A model generated the notes under the pieces. It worked only from the letters and a program-made list of their open reading frames with translations. It was not told the DNA's origin and searched no databases. Below, piece by piece: positions 40,710-51,348 of a stretch of DNA of 64,000 nt; within the stretch, counting starts at the first letter, position 1; each line of letters opens with the position of its first letter. The position numbers and the translations under genes were made by a program. This DNA comes from Lactuca virosa (taxonomy: Eukaryota > Streptophyta > Magnoliopsida > Asterales > Asteraceae), in assembly GCA_928212115.1 (NCBI GenBank), contig CAKMRJ010005745.1, forward strand, positions 75,786,881-75,850,880. Direction: 5' to 3'.

Positions 40710-41625
40710 TCCCTATAGCATTTGGTCTGGGCGTGGAAAATAATGTCAACTCTTGTTCCTGGTTCCTGATGAGGTTAAAGGAAACTCTTAGATAAGCTAG
40801 AGAAGTATCGTTCATAACAAATATGGATGATGTCGTTAGTTCTTGCATAGGTAAGGTATTCCCTGATTCTAATCATGGGCATTGTTCTATGAGTACATTG
40901 ATATATTTGCGAACAAGAATTGGTGAGAACAAACAATTCGTAAATTGGTTCTTCCCTGCATGCAAATCATATACAATGTCTGATTTTCAACAAACATTCA
41001 GTCAACTCCCGCATGCTGCACATGAGGTGCTTGCCATCGTCAATGCGAAATGGGCAAGACCCTATTTCCCTAACATCCGTTGGAATGTAATGGATATTGA
41101 TATTCTATAATTTCTATTGGTTTTTTCGGTTAATTAACCCAATGTACCGATATTAACGCTTACTGAGGCAATTCGTGAGTAATTCAACAAACTTTTGTTG
41201 AATGCAGTTTCATGGGAGGTAAAATACCATAAAATATTGAATTATTTGTCACCTGTACAATAACCGTAAATGATAATATTTACTCCCCGTATGCAGATAT
41301 TATGCTTCAGAGGAGGATGAAAAATTCTGTTCGGTGGAAAGCAACAAAAATCCGGCCCGAGATCTCGCCTCTGTTCACGTCCGACATTTTTCGAGTTTTT
41401 GGTTTTAAAAAACATGTGTTGTAGATCTGAACCGCCATACATGTTCATGTGGGAAATGGCGCAGTTTGGGTATGACGTGTGGTCATGCTATTGCGACATT
41501 ACGTTATTCAAACATCACTAAATTAGTTGATATGGTTCATATATATTACTAGACTGATGTGTTTCGAACTACTTACCACACACAAAATGTGCACCCTTTT
41601 CCCCCTCAATCCGAATAGGAAATAC
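40710..41625 (+). pseudogene. MULE transposase relic, C-terminal side with SWIM zinc finger
   Basis: Reading resumes after the copia with PIAFGLGVENNVNSC, then TNMDDVVSSCIGKVFPDS and AKWARPYFPNIRWNVMDID, matching the region after the catalytic core of plant MULE transposases. After a degraded gap, 41300-41400 carries KRMKNSVRWKATK. The SWIM zinc finger CSCGKWRSLGMTCGHAIA (CxC...CxH) is at about 41440-41495. The frame has stops near 41105 and 41550. It ends VHPFPPQSE at 41620. The first part lies at 34885-35261. Confidence 0.75.
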
Positions 41626-41807
41626 CGGACCCATTGATGGTCATTTTATTGCCTATGTAATCACAATTAGTTATGTTTGTAATCAATTTTTCGCGACTAA
41701 CGAAAAATATTATTTCCCTAATATTTGTTACATATTACAAAGATAGAAAAAACATAATGTATAAGCACCATAACCTTATTAGAGCTAATTATAACAAAAT
41801 ACATAAT
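41626..41807. other. Noncoding gap between MULE relic and Myb/SANT-like pseudogene
   Basis: AT-rich; no repeat or gene recognised. Confidence 0.4.
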
Positions 41808-42186
41808 TTAAAAATATATGATATTTTTTAAAAGATGCCAAGCATGTTGGTATGGAAAATCAACCCCGTTATGTTTATGTCTGTATTCCACCCTTGCTAG
41901 CTGCAAAATTACTTGTTCATCTTCATCCAGTAACTCGTTGTCGATCTTGTGATAAATTTTGATAAACGTCTTCACCTTTTCCCAAATGTCTTGAAACTTA
42001 ATCTTCACTTCGATACTTTACAACATATACATAATAGTGAAACATATTTTTCAATCGGACCCAACGTGAGGCGTACATGAGATGTGGCAGACCGATGACA
42101 ACCTTGTCATCCATAATGGTTATCCAAGCCTCAACGAGCGCAATCTCTTCTTGTCTAGTCCACGGCTGAGGTTCATTTAGTGCCAT
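41808..42186 (-). pseudogene. Myb/SANT-like (Harbinger-associated) protein, frameshifted
   Basis: Minus-strand frames 42186-41998 (MALNEPQPWTRQEEIALVEA) and 42008-41808 (FQDIWEKVKTFIKIYHK, then QHAWHLLKN) read as a short SANT-type protein with a W-T-R-Q-E-E start, followed by the usual C-terminal HAW..LKN block. The two frames are shifted with respect to each other, with a small overlap around 42000. This kind of protein is common in composite genomes and often linked to PIF/Harbinger elements. No transposase is nearby. Confidence 0.6.
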
Positions 42187-42472
42187 TCCGGAGTTCTAAA
42201 GGTTCTACAATTCCATTATGTTATTTATAGTGGTTCATTCTGGATTACATGTCATTTCAGAATTCCATTCCGGACCGAAATTCCGAACATCATATTAATC
42301 ATTCATGTCTAGTCAAATCAATCATACATGTCATAGATTCTCGACGCACAGAGCCACATACATATATTCCGGACACATATTCCGGAGAACACATTTCAGA
42401 CATAACATTTCAGACACTCATTTTGGCCATAGTAAATTTTGTTACAAATTCACCCTATTAATATGCAATAGC
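42187..42472. other. Divergent intergenic region
   Basis: About 290 bp separate the minus-strand SANT-like relic from the plus-strand ORF. It contains ATTCCGGA-type repeats (CATTCCGGAC, ATTCCGGACACATATTCCGG). No promoter element can be asserted. Confidence 0.4.
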
Positions 42473-42924
42473 ATGCATCGTAAACGTAGAAAAAACTTTA
42501 GAATTAGTTCATATAAGTTTGGTGTTTGGAATTTTGAAGAAGAAGATTGCTATGTTTGTTCAGATATTAACCCGTTTTCGGAAGACCCAGATTTCCCATT
42601 CCCGGATAAAATGTCTGATGACATTTTTCAAGCTATAAAGGCTGCTGAAGGAGTAAACGAAAGGAACTATGGAATAAGTCAGACACTAAATCCACGTTCA
42701 TACGATCTAGCGAAACAAGTAAATGAAAAAGAAAATGGGTTGCTGAAGCTATGAAAAAAGCCAAAGAAGTTGAGAAGTGGATTCAAGATGCAAATTCAGA
42801 GATTGATAAGCTTCGTGTAGAACTTGACCGTCTAACAGATGTTGTTAGAATTATAGGATATTTTATTGACCGCCAACAAAATATGCATCCATTAAAATTT
42901 CCAAATTGGTGGAAACCGATCTAA
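42473..42924 (+). pseudogene. Unrecognised acidic/coiled-coil ORF, one frameshift
   Basis: The ATG at 42473 opens a frame with a basic start (MHRKRRKNFRISSYKF), an acidic middle (FEEEDCYVCSD, NPFSEDPDFPFPDKMSDD) and an end at 42754. A second frame beginning at 42751 continues with a heptad-like stretch (VEKWIQDANSEIDKLRVELD) and stops at 42924. Joined, this would be a protein of about 150 residues with a C-terminal coiled coil. I do not recognise the family. It lies divergently to the SANT-like relic and directly before a copia RNase H relic. Confidence 0.45.
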
Positions 42925-42934
42925 TTTGTGGAAG

Positions 42935-43071
42935 ATGACAAGGACAACTTATGTTCACAGTCAGGATAAGTGTCCTTGCTGAATAAAGGAGCAGTAACAT
43001 GGAAAAGTTCCAAGCAAAAGACCGTGGAAGAATCAACGTGTGAGTCAAAGTATATATTACAGCTAGTAAAG
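42935..43071 (+). pseudogene. Copia RNase H relic, 5' part
   Basis: The reading DDKDNLCSQSG, then KGAVTWKSSKQKTVEEST and CESKYITASK, is typical of the copia RNase H domain. The frame is interrupted by a stop after the SQSG block. It is cut at TAAAG by the Athila-like element and continues at 52893. Confidence 0.85.
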
Positions 43072-44593
43072 TGATAAATGCCATTTTATGCATCTTTTAG
43101 GGTAGTTTTTATCAGCATTTAACATCATAATTTGTACATTTGCATGTCATTAGTTTATTTAATTTTAAGTTCATGTCTTTTACCAGAATTCTCGTACTGC
43201 TAACATTTTTGTGTCGTTTTTAGATAATTCGAGTGGAGCGGTACTTTGGGAGCAGCTGGATGCATATTTGGAGCCTAAATGGAGTTGGAACTGAAGAAGG
43301 ATGTTGAGGAACGAATTGGAATGCTTAAACTGAAGAATCGCGTCCGAAACAAGCTGAAAGTCAAATATTTGATCGTAGATTTGGACATCTGTGATCTTAT
43401 AAATGTGTGGAGGATTTGCAAGGTCGAAAAAGTCATGTGGAAGAAAAAAAACAAAATCTGCGATCGCATATCCTATTTCTACGATCCCATTTATGTGACG
43501 CAACTCCAAATATGCTGAAAATAACATCGTACTTCATTAACTATCAAATCTGGAAAAAAATACTATTTCTTCGATCGCATATCCTGTTTCTGTGATCGCA
43601 TTTTCTGATAACTTGTTCCGAAAGGTTCCTGCTTGCATATAAATACGACCCTCCTGATCAGATTCAGAGGTGAGACGGTTCTAGACTACCAAAAACCCTT
43701 CTGAAGACGATTTCTGATACTTTTAAGCACTTTATGAAGATCTGAAAGTTGTGAATCATCTCCTACACTTAGTTTAGCAAGATTAATCAGTTCGTTTCTC
43801 TTTTTATTAGTTTTAATTCGTTTTTAGCCATTTCTGGCTAAAACCCTAGTTTCAGTTCTGCAATAGACTAGTACTTTTCATGTGATCAGTTATCAGATTT
43901 GGTTTTCAATGTATGCTTCTATCTAGTTGTTAAAGTTTTGAACTTAATGAATGTTTGATTTTTAATTCTTGTTAGTCTGATCACCTAGCTAGGGTTTAAT
44001 AATTCCAATTAATCAGTTAATAGAATTTGTAATTGTTCTTGTCAACTGGTAATAAGTAACAAGTATCAGACTGGTTCCGTGTTAGGGATTTAACTACGAT
44101 ATAAACTGAAATTTCATACCTTTACACTTCTGAGTTTGAGATAAATATTGGGTATTGCTGGGAATTTTACACAGATCTTAATGCAACTTTTTTGATCTTA
44201 ATCAAGAGCTTATATAACTGGACAATAAAAAGTTAGGGTTAACTGAAGAGCTTGTTTTGGTTAATTTAACTAGGTAAAAGAGATTATACTAGAGCTTGTT
44301 AGTTTTTCTCAGTACCAGCTTAGATAGAATGCATTTTGAATAACCAGATCTGGGCTGATTGCATGATTAGGAAAGTCGCAACATAACTAAATTCTTTTTT
44401 ATTATTGAGTTTTATTTAGTTTATTTTCACTGCAATTTTAGTTTTTATTTGATAATCAAAACCTTTTTTTTATTTTCTGTTTTGACTACTATGTGCCTTA
44501 TGTAAAAAGGCATTGACTGTTAGGCTATGTCCTTGAGTGCAACCATCAGTGATTATTTTATTTGCTTAAATTGTGCGCGACATCGGTTTAACA
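43072..44593 (+). repeat. 5' LTR of the Athila-like element
   Basis: It includes repeats of GCGATCGCAT-type palindromes at 43340-43600 (see findings). It resembles 51349-52892 throughout, with substitutions and several small indels. The ORFs inside it are not supported. Confidence 0.9.
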
Positions 44594-44596
44594 AAT

Positions 44597-44614
44597 TGGC
44601 GCCATTGCCGGGGA
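44597..44614 (+). other. Primer-binding site (tRNA-Asp type)
   Basis: TGGCGCCATTGCCGGGGA lies 3 bases after the 5' LTR. It is the usual primer-binding site of Athila/Tat gypsy elements. Confidence 0.88.
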
Positions 44615-44747
44615 CACGGTGATTCTACTAGTTTTATGCCAAGAACTTTTCGTACAGGTACACCTCTAGTTTTTGATCAATAAATTGAAAGAACTACAAG
44701 AAACTTGAAGAAAGAAGCAACAAAACAGAAGCAATCAGCTGGTTTCT

Positions 44748-45840
44748 TTGGTTCATCCTCTTCAGTACCACCAAAAAATCACCACACCGAAAGGCAATCC
44801 CTTATGGAACGAACCAGATGCGACTTTCCCATTTTCCCGAAAGTACCCCCCATCTTCGCCTTCAAACAACCCCTATAAAACTTACTCCCCACCACCCTCT
44901 GAAAAATTTAAAACACCAGAACCTTCAAAATCTGAAAAATCAACCATGAGTGACGTAGGAGACGAAGTAGAAAAGACTCTCAAAGAGTGGGCCACCCAAG
45001 ATGTCAATCAACAACCTATTTATATCACTTTTCCAGAAGCCCAAAATTTCGAGCTTAAACCTGGGTTGATACATCTTCTTCCCACATTTCAAGGTCTAGC
45101 AAACAAAGATCCACATAAATTCCTTAAGGAATTTCATGTGGTTTGTTCTGGAATGGAACCACATGCTGTCACTGAAGATCAGATAAAGTTAAGGGCATTC
45201 CCCTTTTCGCTTCAAGGATTCAACAATAGAATGGTTGGAAGAGCTCCCATCCGGATCGATCACCACTTGGACAGAACTCGCGAAGTTATTTTAGAAATAT
45301 ATGTTCCAGAAACGCGAGTTTTGAGTCTTAGAAGAGAAATCCTTGGTATCAAACAAGGAAGAAGATAAGCCTTACACACCTACTGCGAGAGGTTCAAAAA
45401 GCTGCTGGTTTGGTACCCACAACACGAGATCAATGATTATCAGTTGTACAACTGCTTATGCGAAGGTATGACACCCATGGAGTGAAGGCTGATAAATGCT
45501 TTGAGTGACGAATCCTTAGGTGACATGACACCAACTGAAAACTGTGAGCAGATTGAAAAACTTGCCATTGAGGCAAAGCATTCGGAAACAAAGACTAGTG
45601 GTGTACGAATCAACCACGAGGTGATAAAGAAGTGAACAACACTCATCTAGAGTCCCAGATTTCTAAACTGACAAAATCGGTATTGTTGCTGACGAAAGAA
45701 AAAGTAGCTACAAAGAAACAATGTGGAATCTGCTTAAAGACAGGCCATCCAACTGATATGTATCCCTTACTGCAAGAAGACAGTGCTACGGTAAAAGCTG
45801 TTAGGGGGGTATCAACATAAAACTTTTTATCAGCAAAATA
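44748..45840 (+). pseudogene. Athila-like gag
   Basis: The first frame (to 45368) has a proline-rich start, then EAQNFELKPGLIHLLPTFQG, DPHKFLKEFHVVCSGME and LRAFPFSL, the conserved gag core of Athila elements. The frame is then broken near 45360; broken reading continues (CERFKKLLVWYPQHEINDYQ, MTPTENCEQIEKLAIEAKHS). A zinc-knuckle-like CGICLKTGHPTDMYP is at about 45721-45765. Gag builds the particle. Several stops make it inactive. Confidence 0.8.
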
Positions 45841-46106
45841 ATCAAGGCTAGAACGGTAATTTTTAGTAGAAACAACAATTTCAGCATCCGTCTGGATTTC
45901 CACAACAGTCGAATTTTCAGCATCAGTAGAACTTTCAGAATCAACAACAACAAAATTATCAGAGTTCGAATTTTATGAACCAAGCTTCGAATCAGCAAGC
46001 CAGTAGTTCCAGTGTGGCCTTAGAGGATATTGTAAAACGTCTTGCCACGAGCACCCAAGCGTTGTAGAATGAAACCGGAGCTAGTATCAAGAATCTGGAA
46101 CAACAG

Positions 46107-47440
46107 GTGTCTCAACTTGCCACTTCTGTGGGTCGGCTAGAATCTCAAGGAAAGTTACCGGGGCACACTGAGAACAATCCAAAGCACAATGTGAGTGCTA
46201 TTTACTTGAGAAGTGGGAAGAGTTATGAAGACCCAAGAAAATCTGAACCAGAAAAGGAGGATGAAGAAGAATCTGAAGAAGTTTTGGGTGACAAAGAAGC
46301 GGAAAAAGATAAAGGAATAGAAACTCCAAAACCAGTGAATCCGAATCTGAAGGAGTACAAGCCATTTGTACCATTCCCATCACGACTGAGAAGCATGGAG
46401 CGCAAGCAAGAGGATGAGGACATCATGGAAATCTTTCGCAAGGTGAATGTAAATATTCCACTTTTAGATGTTATAAAACACATCATTCGTTATGCCAAAA
46501 CTTTAAAGGAATTATGTGTTTCAAAGAAAAAAATTTAAAACTAAAGAAACATTAAAAGATGGTGAAAATATTTCAACAATTTTGCAAAAGGGTTTACCTC
46601 CAAAGTGCAAGGATCCGAGAGTTTTCTTAATTCCTTGTAAATTGGGTGACCTTAATTTTCCAAAAGCCATGCTTGACCTAGGAGCTTCATTCAATGTCCT
46701 TCCCTTTTTTGTTTTTGAAAAATTAAAATTGGGGACTTTAAAAAAGACCGAGACTATTATCCAGTTGGCTGACCATTCAATAGTACACCCAAAAGTTGTA
46801 CTGGAGGATGTTCTTGTCCAAGTGAATGATTTGATCTTTCCTGCTGATTTTTATATTTTTTTCCATGGGTAATTTGGACATATCAGATACAAACTCTATT
46901 ATTTTAGGCATGCCATTCATGAAAACTGCAAAACAAAAATAGATGTTTTTAATGACACAATTTCAATGGAGTTTGACGTGGATGTGGTTAATTTTAAAAT
47001 GAATGATGATGATTTTCCAACTGATAAAGTTTCTGTTAATTATGTGGGTACCAGCAGTCCTTTATCTGAGGACTGTTGTGAGATTTCTAATGTTTCTATG
47101 CAAGATTTATTTTTAGACAGAAATTTATCTGATAATACCTTAAAGGAGCTGAAACAAAATAAACTTGGGGAAGAAGATGAGAAACTGATTTTTGCTAAGG
47201 AAAAATCAGAGAAAAAATTGAAAAGAAAAATGCTTTTTGGAAAAAGAAAATGTGGGAGAGGTGATTTCTGATGCGAATCTGAAAAGAAGAAAATCTGAAG
47301 GGAATGATGAGATTACTGGGAAAAAGAGGATCAGAAAAAGAAAGAAATTTAAAAATCAGAAGAAGGACTTATCTGATAAAAATCTGAAGCTTTCCAGCTT
47401 GCTGCACAAGTTCCAGATCCACCAATCTTGCCATATCTGA
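46107..47440 (+). pseudogene. Athila-like gag end and aspartic protease
   Basis: 46107-46538 carries the linker (AIYLRSGKSYEDP), a Glu/Lys-rich segment and the conserved block SRLRSMERKQEDEDIMEIFRK-like (FPSRLRSMERKQED). 46516-46872 is the protease region: LPPKCKDPRVFLIPCKLG and KAMLDLGASFNVLPFFVF, where the catalytic D-T/S-G is D-L-G. A stop follows, then IILGMPFMKTAK in another frame. 46966-47440 is lysine-rich and of uncertain function. The sequence usually followed by reverse transcriptase is absent. Confidence 0.78.
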
Positions 47441-47489
47441 AGAGATCTGGAGTAAAAAAGAAAAAGATTGAGCTAAAGGAGAGCCCCAC

Positions 47490-48194
47490 TATGACATCCC
47501 CATATTTCTCGGCCAGAAAAGACCGATTTAGTTTATGCTTTTAAAAAAAATCAGAGTAATCTTCCAAAAGATGTTGCGGAATTTGTCCCCAAAACAAAAT
47601 ATGATAAAAAAAGATTTATCAAAGCATTTCTTAAAGAAATGTATTTTTATTATATAACAAAACCTCGGGATGTCATAATCCGCTACAGACCAAAAGCTTA
47701 AACAGTATATTATAAGTCTTACAACAATTATTTACATCTACTGGCGTATAATTCAAAATTCCCTCGTCATCATCCAACTATGCTCGGGGTCCACTACATG
47801 TAATATAAAAAGCAGAGTGGGTCAGGCTTGGGAGCCTGGTGAGCATATAGGGTTTTCAACCCACAAATAATAATAAATTTATTAATTTCATCAACCAACA
47901 ACAAATTTATTAATTTCATCAACCAACAATAACCCTGATTACCCGTTCCCGTTATCCTCACTTTACGTCCCTAAACACCTATCATAAGGGGCCTAGTCTA
48001 AGGATTTTCATCGGGGTGACAACACTGCTTTAGGGATTCCTCAGCAATTAATGTCAAATAAGGCAGCCATGAGGGGGATGGAGTACACCAGCAAACATAT
48101 AGTTCACCAACACCTACAGGTTGCGAGCCTGCTAGCATTCCACTAGACTGTCTACAAAGGTCCGTGGTTGTCATCTATACTTCGCTAGATGACT

Positions 48195-48227
<33 letters not shown>

Positions 48228-49724
48228 TCGAGGTCTCTCATCATTTCAACACACATCAACTATTTCATCTACCCATGTTTTACCTAACATATTTGTAGAT
48301 AAAAATACATATACAGTTTAAAACTTGTATAAAACATCTATTCAACACCCATCTCAAATAAACAAACAATATAATTACACATAACAAGTATTTTATAGAA
48401 AATACTTCATATCTATGTGTAAGATGAAAGTGAATACAAACTCACCTGATAAAACGGCGGTTGGACATCACTTCGTCCCTTAAAATAATCTTTTTCGATG
48501 AAACCGGGATGTTTTCTTAAAAACCGGGCTTCACGCGGGCACAGTTTCGTCTTGAAAAACTCTTTTCTCGGGATCTTCGGGCTCTCCGGGCTTGCTTCGG
48601 GTGTTAGGGATGTTCACGAGGCTTTGGGGGGTTCAGGATAGGCTAAAATTGGTATAGAGAGTGAGAGAGAATGAGAATTGTAAACCATTTCCGGAAAGTC
48701 TCGCATCCTATTTATAGGAGGCTGATGCCTCGCATTACGCTGGGCGTAATCTTCATGTACGCGGGGCGTACTAGCTTGTGAGCCACTACGGTGGGCGTAA
48801 CTTCGTACGATGGGCGTACGAAGTGGATCAGATCGGACGCATCAAGGCTACGACACGTGTCTCTCATGCGAAGGAGTAGGGAGGGTGACGGACTCCGGAT
48901 CACTTACACGAGTACGCTGGGCGTACTCCTTCGGACCAGCCTCGAAGTTTGTGCCCAAAACTTCAAAAATTCTAACTTTCGCATACGAACTCCGTTTTTG
49001 ACGTTCTTTATATCCACGCGTAGGTGAAATTATGCTCTACAACGTTCGTTTAGACTCCGTCGGCTAATTTTGAATTAAATTTTAAAGTTATATTTTTAAC
49101 AGGTCGGGACAGGAAAAGTCCGTTAAAAATTCATAACTTCTTCATCTGTTCGTCTGTCTTTTTTACCGTTAAACTACTATCGACGAGATCTTCAATTATA
49201 GTTTAGGTTGTTTCGCCTAAAAATCACTCGATCTAAATTTCGAGTTTCGGGCTTCATACTACTAAGCCGAAACTTAGAAAAATCATAACTTCCTCGTACG
49301 AAGTCAGATTTGGGCATTCTTTTTATACACGCTCTCGGTTTAACGAACACTACGACTTACGTTTAGATTACTAATGCTAAAAAGCACTTTATTGTAAATT
49401 CACTTTTTACGTCACATAGCGTCGTGTCGGTTCTGTCCCGAAACTTCGACATGTCATAACTTCTTCCTTATAACTCGGATTTCGGTATTCTTTATATCTC
49501 CGAAATCATTGTTTCGACCACTAAAACTTTCTTCATAGATATCGGCTTCATCTAACATTTATTTTCGACGCTTATTTTTATCCTTAATTTATTAAATCAT
49601 AATATTTAAGTATAAGACACATAATAATCAAATAATACATCTTATTATTTCAAAACAAGTTACAAATGTTGGCCTAGACTATTACATCATCATCATTGCC
49701 TACCCTAGAAACACGGGCGTTACA
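47490..49724 (-). mobile_element. Solo LTR inside the Athila-like element, TSD CCCAC
   Basis: This 2235-bp block starts TATGACATCCCCATATTTC (a G to A change in TGTGACATCCCC) and ends AACACGGGCGTTACA-like (CACGGGCGTTACA), so on the minus strand it begins TGTAACGCCCGTG. CCCAC is duplicated at 47485-47489 and 49725-49729. It has no internal domain. It holds a CAA repeat (48200-48228) and the TACGCTGGGCGTA palindromes (48735-48930). Confidence 0.85.
48199..48228 (+). repeat. (CAA)n microsatellite
   Basis: About nine ACAACA units within the solo LTR. Confidence 0.9.
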
Positions 49725-49729
49725 CCCAC

Positions 49730-51348
49730 ATTTACCAAAAATATGGTTGGGCAAAGTCGAGCCAACAAATTTAAAAATGGCGGGTTTCTGGGAGGCAACC
49801 CGATAAGTAGTTTTTAGTTTTTTTATGCTTTAAATAAAGAGATGGCCGCAGTTCCAAGCAAGCTTGGGGAAATCAGAGGATCTTCAAAGTTGTTGAAATT
49901 AAGATTTTTCGTCAACATCTTCGTCGAAATCAAAAATTTATGTAAACTTATCAGGTACCTTCTTTCCTAGCTGCACCCAGTTTTCTTTTATATGCTTTAT
50001 TGAGTTGGTCAATCCTCTCTTAGCATTGAGGGCAATGCATCATTTTAAGCTTGGGAAGGGAATTAGTAAAAAAATTGCATTTTTAGTTAATTTTTTTTTT
50101 CAGTTTTTTAGTTTAATTTTTCCAATTTTAATTTCCATTTTGCATTTTACATTGCATTTGCATTTAAAAATTTTGACAAATCCAAAAATATTTTAATTTC
50201 ATTTTTTGTCTTTATTTTCTGCATTCATAAAAAACCAAAAAAATTTTATTTTCTAGTTATTTTAGTATTTATTTTCTGCATATAAAAAATTAAAAAAAAA
50301 ATCGAAAAAAAAAGAAAAAAATAATTACATGCTATGATGACTTTCTTGCATTCGATAGCTCTGTATAAATGGAAAATGAAAATCCGAAACGATCGGATCG
50401 ATAATGGTAAGTTTAGTAATAGTTATCATAACTAGGAGTCGCAAAACACCGTGATCCGAGACACCGACTGTAAAAAAATAACAAAAATGGCGTACTTAAA
50501 CATTATGTGGGCGGAAATAATAGTTCCAAATTTTTTGCTTTGGAATGTTTAAAAAGAACTTTGCTTAAAAAGTCTAGACCCACAGAACACATACCTATTT
50601 GTTGACACACGTTACCTTCGCAGTAACAAAGAGCCCTTATATCAGAACCATACAGTAAAAAAGAAAGGAAGCGTACAACTGTCATATCTGATACCCAAGT
50701 CAAAGCTCAAGTACTTAATCAGATAGATCTCAAGCATTTAAAAAAGTTGATTGAAGAACTCCAGCTGAAGATAAAAATACAAAAACTCAAGATCAATCTA
50801 TTCATAAGCCATCTCAAAGTAAAATCTAGCACGAATGAAGAATTGTGTGATATGATATTTATTGTTGTCAGAAAAGTGAAAGCATAGGAGCTGGGACCCT
50901 ACGGGTGTGGCCCACTGCTTCAACAAAAACTGATTTGACATGACGGGTTCTTAAGGATGCGTCGAGCTTGGTTCTAAATTATGTAGTCTTGAGGACATGA
51001 AATTCTGAAATATGTTATTTTCGCTTGCAAGGCTAATTAAGGTATAAAGTTTAAATAAAAGTAACAATTGGTTATTGGTTCTCATCATCAAGTTTCTTCT
51101 TGACTTTGGGAATCTGTGAAAGATAGAAGTTATCGTGATGATTGTCTATGTAGTGATTTCATTGAAGCTTCCCTCGATGTTAAGTCTGATCATGTGAAAA
51201 AAAGGAGTGAAGTATTTTTAGTTCAAGTTTTTTAGTTTCTTTCATTTTATTCTAAATTCTTTTTAGGTCATCTACATGTTTCCATTTGTTTACAATGTTT
51301 AATCTTTTTATTACTTGAGGGCAAGTAAGGTTCACGCTTGGGGAGATT
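49730..51348 (+). other. 3' noncoding region and polypurine tract of the Athila-like element
   Basis: It begins with a short coding-like remnant (GFLGGNPISS) typical of the end of Athila internal regions. About 1.5 kb without ORF support follow (the phrase GCATTGAGGGCAATGCATC at 50020 is family-like). The purine-rich GCTTGGGGAGATT (51336-51348) directly precedes the 3' LTR. Confidence 0.7.

Noticed and set aside
42305..42472. N-terminal extension of the unrecognised ORF before 42473
   Set aside because: The upstream part is rich in ATTCCGG/CATTTCAG repeat phrases and looks noncoding; the ATG at 42473 opens the compositionally protein-like part.
43180..43527. 115-codon minus-strand ORF in the Athila-like LTR
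   Set aside because: It lies wholly within the LTR, overlaps a plus-strand frame of similar size and has no recognisable domain.
48735..48930. CRISPR-like regularly spaced palindromes
   Set aside because: This is plant nuclear sequence, spacing is irregular and the palindromes are LTR motifs; there is no array with constant repeats and unique spacers.
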